From Haloparvum alkalitolerans (GTDB lineage: Archaea > Halobacteriota > Halobacteria > Halobacteriales > Haloferacaceae), in contig NZ_JBNLIA010000004.1 in NCBI RefSeq assembly GCF_050122995.1, positions 62,001 to 126,000 of the forward strand: a stretch of 64,000 nt of DNA, in the 5' to 3' direction. Below, one piece after another: positions 34,686 through 42,603 of this stretch. The number at the start of each line of letters is the position of its first letter. Position 1 is the stretch's first letter. The notes beneath the pieces were generated by a model, which ran no database searches, was not told the DNA's origin, and saw nothing but the letters and a program-made list of their open reading frames with translations. The position numbers were made by a program, and so were the translations under genes.

Positions 34686-35083
34686 TGGAGGCGCTGAAGG
34701 CCGACGTCACGCAGGGCCTCGAACGCGGCTCGCTGATCACGTGCGCCGACAACACCGGCGCCCGTGAGCTGCGAGTGATCAGCGTCCACGGCTACTCCGG
34801 TACGAAGAACCGCCACCCGAAGGCGGGTATCGGCGACAAGGTGACCGTCTCGGTCACCAAGGGGACTCCGGAGATGCGGCGGCAGGTGCTGGAGGCGGTT
34901 ATCGTCCGCCAGCGCAAGCCGATCCGCCGACCGAACGGCACGCGCGTGAAGTTCGAGGACAACGCGGCCGTCGTCATCGACGACCTCGAAGAGCCGCGGG
35001 GCACGGAGATCAAGGGCCCCATCGCTCGCGAGGTCGCCGAGCGCTTCGGCAGCATCGCCTCGACCGCGACGATGATCGTCTAA
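34685..35083 (+). CDS. rpl14: 50S ribosomal protein uL14
   Basis: A 132-residue protein at the subunit interface. MEALKADVTQGLERGSLITC, DNTGARELRVISVHGYSGTK and GTEIKGPIAREVAERFGSIA are characteristic. ATG 34685 (TGATG overlap) is preferred over the GTG at 34682 because it matches the known archaeal N-terminus. Confidence 0.95.
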   Translation: MEALKADVTQGLERGSLITCADNTGARELRVISVHGYSGTKNRHPKAGIGDKVTVSVTKGTPEMRRQVLEAVIVRQRKPIRRPNGTRVKFEDNAAVVIDDLEEPRGTEIKGPIAREVAERFGSIASTATMIV

Positions 35084-35085
35084 TC

Positions 35086-35442
35086 ATGACGCGACAGCCA
35101 CGCAAACAACGAAAGCAGACGGAGAACGCGCCGCTCCACGAGCGGCAAAAGCAGGTCCGTGCCACCCTCTCGGAGGAGCTCCGTGAGGAGTACGGCCAGC
35201 GCAACGTCCGCGTGAACGCGGGCGATACCGTCGAGGTGCTCCGCGGCGACGCCGCCGGCGAGGAGGCCGAGGTGCTCGACGTCGACCTGACCGACGCGGT
35301 CATCACCGTCGAAGGTGTGACCGTCGAGAAGGCCGACGGCGAGGAGGCCCCGCGCCCGCTCCCGGCGAGCAACGTCCGCGTGACGGAACTCGACCTCGAG
35401 GACGACCGCCGTGAGGCGCGTCTCCAGGAGGATAACGAATGA
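35086..35442 (+). CDS. rpl24: 50S ribosomal protein uL24
   Basis: A 118-residue KOW-domain protein that begins large-subunit assembly. KQVRATLSEELREEYGQRNV and RVNAGDTVEVLRGDAAGEEA show the archaeal type. It overlaps rps4e by four bases. Confidence 0.95.
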   Translation: MTRQPRKQRKQTENAPLHERQKQVRATLSEELREEYGQRNVRVNAGDTVEVLRGDAAGEEAEVLDVDLTDAVITVEGVTVEKADGEEAPRPLPASNVRVTELDLEDDRREARLQEDNE

Positions 35443-36146
35443 CGAACCACCAGAAGCGACTGGCAGTACCGAACTCCTGGCCGGTCGAACGCAAGACCGA
35501 GACCTTCACGGTGAAGGCTGGCGCGGGACCGCACGGCGAGGCCGGCGTTCCGCTGCTCATCCTGCTGCGTGACGTGCTCGGATACGTCGACAGCCGGAAG
35601 GAGGCCCGCTACGCGCTGAACCAGGACTCCGTTCTGGTCAACGGCGACGCGGTCTCCGACGAGGCGCGACCCATCGGGATGTTCGACATCCTGGCGTTCA
35701 CCGAGCGGGAGGAGTATTACCGCGTGTTCCCGGACGAGGGCGGTCGGCTCGCGCTGACCCCCGTCGACGAGGACGCCGCGAGCAGCCGGCTCGGCCGCAT
35801 CTCGAACAAGACGGCCGTTCCCGGCGGCGACGTCCAGCTGACGCTCCACGACGGCACGAACGTGCGCGTGGACGCGGAGGACGCCGGCGAGTACGACACG
35901 AAGGACTCCATCGTCGTCGACAACGAGACGAAGGAGATCGTCGCCCACTTCACCTACGAGGAGGGCGCCCTCGTCACCGCCGTCTCCGGTCAGCACGCCG
36001 GCCGAATCGGCGAGATCGACGAGATCGACGTGACCCTCGGCTCCGGCTCGAACGCCGTCACCGTCACCGCGGACGACGGCGACTTCGAGACGGTCGAGGA
36101 GTACGTCGTGGTCATCGACGAGAACTTCACGGGTGATGACGAATGA
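35439..36146 (+). CDS. rps4e: 30S ribosomal protein eS4
   Basis: A 235-residue archaeal/eukaryotic protein with S4, central and KOW domains. KRLAVPNSWPVERKTETFTV, GVPLLILLRDVLGYVDSRKE, VRPIG-type strand DEARPIGMFDILAFTEREEY and KEIVAHFTYEEGALVTAVSG identify it. Four-base overlaps on both sides. Confidence 0.96.
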   Translation: MTNHQKRLAVPNSWPVERKTETFTVKAGAGPHGEAGVPLLILLRDVLGYVDSRKEARYALNQDSVLVNGDAVSDEARPIGMFDILAFTEREEYYRVFPDEGGRLALTPVDEDAASSRLGRISNKTAVPGGDVQLTLHDGTNVRVDAEDAGEYDTKDSIVVDNETKEIVAHFTYEEGALVTAVSGQHAGRIGEIDEIDVTLGSGSNAVTVTADDGDFETVEEYVVVIDENFTGDDE

Positions 36147-36655
36147 GCGCGGACCACGCCATGCGCGAGGCGCGCATCGAGAAGGTCGTCGTGCACATGG
36201 GCGTCGGGCAGGGCGGGGAACCGCTCGCCGAGGCCGAGCGCATCATCGAGGAGATCACCGAACAGGACTCCGTCCGCACCACCGCAAAGCGCACCGTCGG
36301 CGAGTTCGGCATCCGCAAGGGTGACCCGATCGGCGCCAAGGTGACGCTGCGCGAGGAGGCGGCCGCGGAGTTCCTCGAGACCGCCCTCGAGATCGTCGAG
36401 GTCTCGGAGAAGCAGTTCGACGAGACGGGCAACCTCAGCTTCGGCGTCGAGGACCACACCGACTTCCCGAGCCAGGAGTACGACCCGAACGTCGGCATCT
36501 ACGGACTCGACGTGACCGCGACTATCGTCCGGCCCGGCTACCGCGTCACGAAGCGTGACGTGGAGACCCGGTCGATCCCGGACAGCCACCGCATGACGCC
36601 CGAGGACGCGTCCGCGTTCCTCGAGGAGAACTTCGACGTGGAGGTAGGCGAATGA
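36143..36655 (+). CDS. rpl5: 50S ribosomal protein uL5
   Basis: A 170-residue 5S rRNA-binding protein. MREARIEKVVVHMGVGQGGE, RTTAKRTVGEFGIRKGDPIG and QEYDPNVGIYGLDVTATIVR are diagnostic. It overlaps rps14 by four bases. Confidence 0.96.
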   Translation: MSADHAMREARIEKVVVHMGVGQGGEPLAEAERIIEEITEQDSVRTTAKRTVGEFGIRKGDPIGAKVTLREEAAAEFLETALEIVEVSEKQFDETGNLSFGVEDHTDFPSQEYDPNVGIYGLDVTATIVRPGYRVTKRDVETRSIPDSHRMTPEDASAFLEENFDVEVGE

Positions 36656-36831
36656 GCGAGAGCGACGCAAACGAACAGACGGGCGAGCACGCCACGAAGC
36701 GGACGGGCCAGCAGCACTCCTGCCGGCGCTGTGACCGCAATCAGGGGCTCGTCGGCAAGTACGACATCAACCTCTGCCGGCAGTGCTTCCGCGAGGTCGC
36801 CCGCGAGATGGGATTCAAGAAGTACAGCTAA
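36652..36831 (+). CDS. rps14: 30S ribosomal protein uS14 (zinc form)
   Basis: A 59-residue protein with a Cys4 zinc site: CRRC and CRQC in HSCRRCDRNQGLVGKYDINL and the following CRQCFREVAREMGFKKYS. It is fixed by the four-base overlap with rpl5. The stop is at 36829-36831, two bases before rps8. Confidence 0.95.
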   Translation: MSESDANEQTGEHATKRTGQQHSCRRCDRNQGLVGKYDINLCRQCFREVAREMGFKKYS

Positions 36832-36833
36832 TC

Positions 36834-37226
36834 ATGGCAGGCAACGACCCCCTCGCCAACGCGCTCGCCGGACTCGATAACGCCGAGAGCGTTGGCCATC
36901 TGTCGTACACGGTAGAGCCCGCGTCGAACGTCATCGGATCGGTCCTCGAGGTCTTCTACGACCGCGGGTACGTCGACGGCTTCGAGTTCGTCGACGACGG
37001 CCGAGCCGGCGTCTTCGACGTCGAACTGAAAGGCGCGATCAACGAATGTGGCGCCGTCAAGCCCCGCTATTCCGCGGGTGCCGACGAGTTCGAGAAGTGG
37101 GAGAAGCGGTTCCTCCCCGCCCGTGACTACGGGACGCTCATCGTCACGACGAGCCACGGCGTCATGAGCCACTACGAGGCCCGCGAACAGGGCATCGGCG
37201 GCCAAGTGATCGCATACGTCTACTAA
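36834..37226 (+). CDS. rps8: 30S ribosomal protein uS8
   Basis: A 130-residue rRNA-binding assembly protein. PLANALAGLDNAESVGHLSY, EPASNVIGSVLEVFYDRGYV and TSHGVMSHYEAREQGIGGQV are characteristic. The ATG at 36834 follows rps14 by two bases; a longer frame from 36783 is spurious. Confidence 0.95.
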   Translation: MAGNDPLANALAGLDNAESVGHLSYTVEPASNVIGSVLEVFYDRGYVDGFEFVDDGRAGVFDVELKGAINECGAVKPRYSAGADEFEKWEKRFLPARDYGTLIVTTSHGVMSHYEAREQGIGGQVIAYVY

Positions 37227-37228
37227 CA

Positions 37229-37765
37229 ATGAACAGAGTCGAAATCACGATTCCGGACGACGTCTCCGCCGAGCTCGACCACCTCGACCTCACCGTCGAG
37301 GGGCCGAACGGCAGCGTCACGCGCCGCCTCTGGTACCCCGACGTGGACGTTTCCGTCGAGGACGACGCGGTCGTCGTCGCGTCCGAGAACGACGACGCGA
37401 AGACGAACGCGACGGTCGGCACGTTCGAGAGCCACGTCGCCAACATGATCCACGGCGTCACCGAGGGGTGGGAGTACAAGATGGAAGTCTTCTACGCCCA
37501 CTTCCCGATGCAGGTCGACGTCGAGGGCGACGAGGTCGTCATCGAGAACTTCCTCGGCGAGAAGGCGGCCCGGCGCACGCCGGTCCGCGGAGACACCGAC
37601 GTACAGGTCGACGGCGAAGAGATCACGCTCTCCGGTCCGAGCAAGGAGGACGTGGGACAGACCGCCGCCGACATCGAACAGCTCACGAAGGTGACCGACA
37701 AGGACACGCGCGTCTTCCAGGACGGCGTGTACATCGTCGAGAAGCCCCAGAAAGGAGGAGCCTAA
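37229..37765 (+). CDS. rpl6: 50S ribosomal protein uL6
   Basis: A 178-residue protein near the factor-binding site. MNRVEITIPDDVSAELDHLD, LTVEGPNGSVTRRLWYPDVD and VENFLGEKAARRTPVRG-like NFLGEKAARRTPVRGDTDVQ identify it. It directly abuts the eL32 start. Confidence 0.96.
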   Translation: MNRVEITIPDDVSAELDHLDLTVEGPNGSVTRRLWYPDVDVSVEDDAVVVASENDDAKTNATVGTFESHVANMIHGVTEGWEYKMEVFYAHFPMQVDVEGDEVVIENFLGEKAARRTPVRGDTDVQVDGEEITLSGPSKEDVGQTAADIEQLTKVTDKDTRVFQDGVYIVEKPQKGGA

Positions 37766-38470
37766 ATGGCAGACGAACTCGAAGACATCAGCGGCGTCGG
37801 TCCCTCGAAGGCCGAGGCGCTCCGCGACTCCGGCTACGAGACCGTCGAGGACGTGAAGGCGGCCTCGCAGTCCGAACTCGCGGAGGTCGACGGCATCGGC
37901 AACGCGCTCGCCGCGCGTATCAAGGCCGACGTCGGTGGCCTCGAAGTCGAGACGGAGACCGAAGCCGAGATCGAAGACGAGACCCAGGAGGAGGCCGACG
38001 AGGCCGAATCCGAGGAGGAAACCGAAACGGAGCTCCGACCCCGCGGTCACGCGGACAAGACGCCGGAGCTCGACGACGACACTGCGCGCGCGCTCGCCCA
38101 GAAGCACCGCGAGGGCAAACCGCAGTTCAACCGTCAGGACTACCACAAGAAGAAGCGCGTCCCCACGTCGTGGCGACGCCCCCGCGGCACGCTCTCGAAG
38201 CAGCGCCGCGGGATGAAGGGGAAGGGCGACACCGTCGAGGCGGGCTTCCGCTCGCCGAAGGCGGCCCGCGACCTGCACCCGAGCGGCTTCGAGGAGGTCC
38301 GCGTGGAGAACACGGACGACCTCGAGGGCGTCGACGGCGACACGCAGGCCGTCCGCATCGGCGGCTCCGTCGGCGCTCGCAAGCGCGAGCGCATCGAGGA
38401 GATCGCCGAGGAACGCGAAATTCGCGTGCTCAATCCGACCTACGTCGAAGTGGAGGTTGACGAGCAATGA
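37766..38470 (+). CDS. rpl32e: 50S ribosomal protein eL32 with helix-hairpin-helix extension
   Basis: A 234-residue protein. Residues 1-55 form an added helix-hairpin-helix domain (DISGVGPSKAEALRDSGYET and DGIGNALAARIKADVGG), followed by a Glu-rich linker to about residue 95. The eL32 domain proper then follows (KPQFNRQDYHKKKRVPTSWR, GFRSPKAARDLHPSGFEEVR). The extension is known in haloarchaeal eL32. Overlap of four bases with rpl19e. Confidence 0.95.
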   Translation: MADELEDISGVGPSKAEALRDSGYETVEDVKAASQSELAEVDGIGNALAARIKADVGGLEVETETEAEIEDETQEEADEAESEEETETELRPRGHADKTPELDDDTARALAQKHREGKPQFNRQDYHKKKRVPTSWRRPRGTLSKQRRGMKGKGDTVEAGFRSPKAARDLHPSGFEEVRVENTDDLEGVDGDTQAVRIGGSVGARKRERIEEIAEEREIRVLNPTYVEVEVDEQ

Positions 38471-38928
38471 GCGACCTCAGCGCACAGAAGCGGCTCGCGG
38501 CCGACGAACTCGACGTCGGCGAGAACCGCGTCTGGCTCGACCCCGAGGCACAGGAGGAGATCGAGGACGCCATCACCCGAGAGGACGTCCGCGAACTCAT
38601 CGACCAGGGCACCATCCGCGCGAAGGACGCCAAGTCCAACTCCCGCGGCCGGGCCCGCGAGCGCGCCGAGAAGCGCTCGTACGGTCACCGCAAGGGCGCC
38701 GGCTCCCGCAAGGGGAAGTCCGGCGCGCGGCAGAACACCAAGGACGACTGGAAGGCGCGCATCCGCGCACAGCGGGCGCGCCTGAAGGAGCTTCGAGACG
38801 AGGAGGACGTCCTCGACGCGTCGGAGTACCGCACGCTGTACAACAAGGCGGGCGGTGGCGAGTTCGACGACGTCGCCCGTCTCGAGGCGTACATCGAGAA
38901 CAACTACGGATACGAGGTGACGAACTAA
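38467..38928 (+). CDS. rpl19e: 50S ribosomal protein eL19
   Basis: A 153-residue archaeal/eukaryotic protein that bridges subunits. LSAQKRLAADELDVGENRVW, RGRARERAEKRSYGHRKGAG and RLKELRDEEDVLDASEYRTL are characteristic. It shares one base with rpl18 (TAATG). Confidence 0.96.
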   Translation: MSDLSAQKRLAADELDVGENRVWLDPEAQEEIEDAITREDVRELIDQGTIRAKDAKSNSRGRARERAEKRSYGHRKGAGSRKGKSGARQNTKDDWKARIRAQRARLKELRDEEDVLDASEYRTLYNKAGGGEFDDVARLEAYIENNYGYEVTN

Positions 38929-39485
38929 TGGCGACAGGACCACGATACAAGGTGCCGATGCGACGGCGCCGTGAGGTCCGGACGGATTACCATCAGAGGT
39001 TGCGCCTGCTGAAATCGGGCAAGCCTCGCCTGGTCGCCCGGGTGAGCAACGCTCACGTCAGGGCGCAGCTGGCTACCCCCGGACAGAACGGTGACGAGAT
39101 TCACGCGAGCGCCTCCAGCGAGGACCTCGACGAGTACGGCTGGGACGCCCCCACGGGCAACCTCCCCAGCGCGTACCTGACGGGGTACCTGCTCGGTGCG
39201 CGCGCCGTGGCGGACGGGTTCGAGGAGGCGGTCCTCGACATCGGTCTCAACACGGCGACGCCCGGCGGAAAGGTGTTCGCGGTGCAGGAAGGAGCGATCG
39301 ACGCGGGGCTCGAGATCCCCCACAGCGAGAGCGTGCTGGCGGACTGGTCGCGCAACCGCGGCGAGCACATCGCCGACTACGCCGAGCAGCTCGACGAGCC
39401 GCTCTACAGCGGGGACTTCGACGCCACGGAACTGCCCGAGCACTTCGACGACGTGCTCGCCACCATCCAGGAGGACTATGAGTAG
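38928..39485 (+). CDS. rpl18: 50S ribosomal protein uL18
   Basis: A 185-residue 5S rRNA-binding protein. MATGPRYKVPMRRRREVRTD, YHQRLRLLKSGKPRLVARVS and NLPSAYLTGYLLGARAVADG identify the archaeal type. It overlaps rps5 by eight bases. Confidence 0.96.
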   Translation: MATGPRYKVPMRRRREVRTDYHQRLRLLKSGKPRLVARVSNAHVRAQLATPGQNGDEIHASASSEDLDEYGWDAPTGNLPSAYLTGYLLGARAVADGFEEAVLDIGLNTATPGGKVFAVQEGAIDAGLEIPHSESVLADWSRNRGEHIADYAEQLDEPLYSGDFDATELPEHFDDVLATIQEDYE

Positions 39486-40125
39486 AAACAACGACGGCTG
39501 GGAGCCGCGGACGCGCCTCGGCCGCAAGGTACAGGAAGGAGAGATCTCGTCGATGGAGCAGGCGCTGAACTCGGGGCTCCCGCTGAAGGAGGCCGAGATC
39601 GTCGACCAGCTCCTGCCGGGGCTCGAGGACGAAGTGCTGGACATCAACATGGTCCAGCGCATGACCGACTCCGGGCGCCGCGTGAAGTTCCGCTGCGTCG
39701 TCGCGGTCGGTAACCGCGACGGCTACCTCGGCTACGCGCAGGCCCGCGACGAGCAGGTCGGCGGCGCCATCCAGAAGGCCATCGACGTGGCGAAGCTGAA
39801 CATCATCAAGGTCGACCGCGGCTCCGGGTCCTGGGAGGACCAGCCGGGCGGCACCAACTCCCTCACGCGTCGCGCGGAGGGGAAGGCCGGCTCGGTGACC
39901 GTCGAGGTCAAGCCCGCCCCGCAGGGGCTCGGGCTAGCGGCCGCGGAGACGGTGCGCAACATCCTCGAACTGGCCGGCGTGCAGGACGCCTGGACCAGCT
40001 CCGACGGCAACACCCGCACCACGGTCAACCTCGCGAAGGCGACGTTCAACGCGCTGGAGAACGCGGCGGCGGCGCGCACGCCGGAGCACGCCCGTGAGGT
40101 CCACTACGACGAGGTGAGCGAGTGA
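39478..40125 (+). CDS. rps5: 30S ribosomal protein uS5
   Basis: A 215-residue protein of the decoding region. RTRLGRKVQEGEISSMEQAL, SGRRVKFRCVVAVGNRDGYL and GLGLAAAETVRNILELAGVQ are diagnostic. The ATG lies inside the rpl18 end, and the stop shares one base with rpl30. Confidence 0.96.
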   Translation: MSRNNDGWEPRTRLGRKVQEGEISSMEQALNSGLPLKEAEIVDQLLPGLEDEVLDINMVQRMTDSGRRVKFRCVVAVGNRDGYLGYAQARDEQVGGAIQKAIDVAKLNIIKVDRGSGSWEDQPGGTNSLTRRAEGKAGSVTVEVKPAPQGLGLAAAETVRNILELAGVQDAWTSSDGNTRTTVNLAKATFNALENAAAARTPEHAREVHYDEVSE

Positions 40126-40589
40126 TGCAGGCGCTCGTTCAGATCCGCGGCGACGTGAACATGAGCGAGGATGTCGTCGACACCCTCGACATGCTCAACA
40201 TCGGTCGCGTCAACCACGCGACGTTCGTCCCCGAGACGGACTCCTACCGCGGCATGATCACCAAGGTCAACGACTTCGTGGCGTTCGGCGAGCCGAGCGT
40301 CGACGCGGTCGCGGCCACGCTCGCGCGACGCGGCGAGCCCCTCGAGGGCGAGGCCGACGTCGACGACGAGTGGATCGACGAGAACACCGACTACGACGAC
40401 CTGGAGGCGCTCGCGGCGGCGCTGGTCGACGAGGAGACGACGCTGCGCGAGCAGGGGCTCTCCCCGACCGTCCGTCTGCACCCGCCCCGCGGTGGTCACG
40501 AGGGCATCAAGCACCCGACCATCGAGGGCGGCGAGCTGGGTCGTCACTCCACCGAGGAGATCGACGCGCTACTGGAGGACATGCGATGA
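40125..40589 (+). CDS. rpl30: 50S ribosomal protein uL30
   Basis: A 154-residue protein. MQALVQIRGDVNMSEDVVDT, LDMLNIGRVNHATFVPETDS and HPPRGGHEGIKHPTIEGGEL show the archaeal long form. ATG 40125 (TGATG) is preferred over GTG 40122. It overlaps rpl15 by four bases. Confidence 0.95.
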   Translation: MQALVQIRGDVNMSEDVVDTLDMLNIGRVNHATFVPETDSYRGMITKVNDFVAFGEPSVDAVAATLARRGEPLEGEADVDDEWIDENTDYDDLEALAAALVDEETTLREQGLSPTVRLHPPRGGHEGIKHPTIEGGELGRHSTEEIDALLEDMR

Positions 40590-41077
40590 GCAAGAAACGA
40601 CGACAGCGCGGCTCCCGCACGCACGGCGGCGGCTCCCACAAGAACCGGCGCGGCGCCGGCCACCGTGGCGGCCGCGGCGCGGCGGGACGCGCCAAACACG
40701 AGTTCCACAACTACGGACCGCTCGGCAAGCACGGCTTCAAGCGACCCGAGGACGCCCGCGCGGACGTCCGCGAGGTCAAGGTCCAGAAGCTCGACGAGGA
40801 CGCGGCGCTGTACGCCGCGGACGACCTCGCCGAGGAGGACGGCGACGCGTACGTCATCGACGCGCGCGACGTCGTCGAGGACGGTCACGAGGTCGACGTG
40901 GTGAAGGTGCTCGGCGGCGGTCAGGTCCGCAACGAGCTGGTCGTCACCGCCGACGCGTTCACCGCGGGCGCGGTCGAGCTCATCGAGGAGGCCGGCGGCG
41001 ACGCCGTCCTCTCCGAGCGGGCGGAGACCGCCGACGAAGCGGAAGACACTTCAGACGACGAGAGCGACGAGGCGTAA
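40586..41077 (+). CDS. rpl15: 50S ribosomal protein uL15
   Basis: A 163-residue protein. KKRRQRGSRTHGGGSHKNRR, GAGHRGGRGAAGRAKHEFHN and VDVVKVLGGGQVRNELVVTA are characteristic. It ends in an acidic tail (TADEAEDTSDDESDEA). Gap of three bases to secY. Confidence 0.96.
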   Translation: MSKKRRQRGSRTHGGGSHKNRRGAGHRGGRGAAGRAKHEFHNYGPLGKHGFKRPEDARADVREVKVQKLDEDAALYAADDLAEEDGDAYVIDARDVVEDGHEVDVVKVLGGGQVRNELVVTADAFTAGAVELIEEAGGDAVLSERAETADEAEDTSDDESDEA

Positions 41078-41080
41078 CGT

Positions 41081-42550
41081 ATGAGCTGGAAGGACGCCGC
41101 CGAACCGGTACTCACGCGGATGCCGACAGTCCGGCGTCCCGAGGGCCACGTTCCGTTCAAGCGGAAGCTGCTGTGGACCGCCGGGATCCTGATGGTGTAC
41201 TTCTTCCTCACCAACATCAACCCGTTCGGACTGGCGGCGGGCCAGAGCAGCGACTTCTTCGGCCAGTTCCGCTCGATCCTGGCCGGGGAGTCCGGCTCGC
41301 TGCTGCAGGTGGGGATCGGACCCATCGTCACGGCGTCCATCGTGCTGCAGCTGCTCGGCGGCGCCAACCTGCTCGGGCTTGACACGAGCGACCCGCGCGA
41401 CCAGGTGCTCTACCAGGGGCTCCAGAAGCTGTTGGTGTTCATCGTCACGGGCCTGACGGCCGCGCCGATGGTGTTCTCCGGCGGCTTCCTGCCAGTCGAC
41501 CAGACGGTCGCGAGCGCGCTCGGCGTGAGCGTCTTCGCCGTCCAGGTGCTGATCTTCGCCCAGATCTTCGTCGGCGGCGTGCTCATCCTGTTCATGGACG
41601 AGATCGTGAGCAAGTGGGGCGTCGGCTCCGGCGTGGGGCTGTTCATCATCGCGGCGGTGAGCCAGCAGCTCGTCGGCGGCTTCTTCAGCTTCTCGGCGCT
41701 CGGCCAGTCGGGCTTTTTCGCCCGCTGGGTCGCGATCATCACCGGCAATGAGGAGATCGGCTCGCCGTTCACGGCGGACGGCCTCCAGAGCCTCCTCTTC
41801 GAGCCCGGGAGCCTGCTCGCGCTGTTCACGACGATCTTCATCTTCGGCGTGGTCGTCTACGCGGAGTCGGTCCGCGTGGAGATCCCGCTGTCGCACGCCC
41901 GCGTGAAGGGCGCACGGGGTCGCTTCCCGGTGAAGCTCATCTACGCGTCCGTCCTGCCGATGATCCTCGTTCGCGCGCTGCAGGCGAACGTGCAGTTCCT
42001 CGGCCAGATCCTCAACTCCCAGTGGGCGGCGATGCCGACGTGGCTCGGTGCGTACAACGACCAGGGGACCCCCATCTCGGGGTTCTTCTACTACGTCGCG
42101 CCGATCCAGCAGCCCGGCCAGTGGATGTGGTTCCTCGGTGAGACGACCGCGGAGCCGTGGATGATCGCCGTCCGCGTCGCCATCGACCTGACGGTGATGG
42201 TCGTCGGCGGCGCCATCTTCGCCATCTTCTGGGTGGAGACGACGGACATGGGCCCGGAGGCGACCGCGAAGCAGATCCAGAACTCCGGGATGCAGATCCC
42301 CGGCTTCCGGCGTAACCCGCAGGTCGTCGAGAAGGTCATGGAGCGGTACATCCCGCAGGTGACCGTCATCGGCGGTGCCCTCGTGGGGCTGCTCGCGGTC
42401 ATGGCGAACATGCTCGGCACCGTCGGCGGCGTCTCCGGCACGGGCCTGCTGCTCGCGGTCTCCATCACGTACAAGCTGTACGAGGAGATCGCCGAGGAGC
42501 AGCTCATGGAGATGCACCCGATGATGCGCCAGATGTTCGGCAACGAGTAA
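41081..42550 (+). CDS. secY: Preprotein translocase subunit SecY
   Basis: A 489-residue channel subunit with ten predicted spans. The N-terminus MPTVRRPEGHVPFKRKLLWT, FFLTNINPFGLAAGQ, FVGGVLILFMDEIVSKWGVG, the cytosolic loop VRVEIPLSHARVKGARGRFP and the terminal GLLLAVSITYKLYEEIAEEQ are SecY hallmarks. It is the last gene of the ribosomal operon; 53 bases later the convergent accessory block begins with the stop of the Mrr-like gene. In several other haloarchaea adk follows secY; it does not here. Confidence 0.97.
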   Translation: MSWKDAAEPVLTRMPTVRRPEGHVPFKRKLLWTAGILMVYFFLTNINPFGLAAGQSSDFFGQFRSILAGESGSLLQVGIGPIVTASIVLQLLGGANLLGLDTSDPRDQVLYQGLQKLLVFIVTGLTAAPMVFSGGFLPVDQTVASALGVSVFAVQVLIFAQIFVGGVLILFMDEIVSKWGVGSGVGLFIIAAVSQQLVGGFFSFSALGQSGFFARWVAIITGNEEIGSPFTADGLQSLLFEPGSLLALFTTIFIFGVVVYAESVRVEIPLSHARVKGARGRFPVKLIYASVLPMILVRALQANVQFLGQILNSQWAAMPTWLGAYNDQGTPISGFFYYVAPIQQPGQWMWFLGETTAEPWMIAVRVAIDLTVMVVGGAIFAIFWVETTDMGPEATAKQIQNSGMQIPGFRRNPQVVEKVMERYIPQVTVIGGALVGLLAVMANMLGTVGGVSGTGLLLAVSITYKLYEEIAEEQLMEMHPMMRQMFGNE

Positions 42551-42603
42551 CGCGCTCGCGGCGAGCGCGTCCGCGGTCCGGCGGCCCTTCGTTTTTTATC
42601 GCT

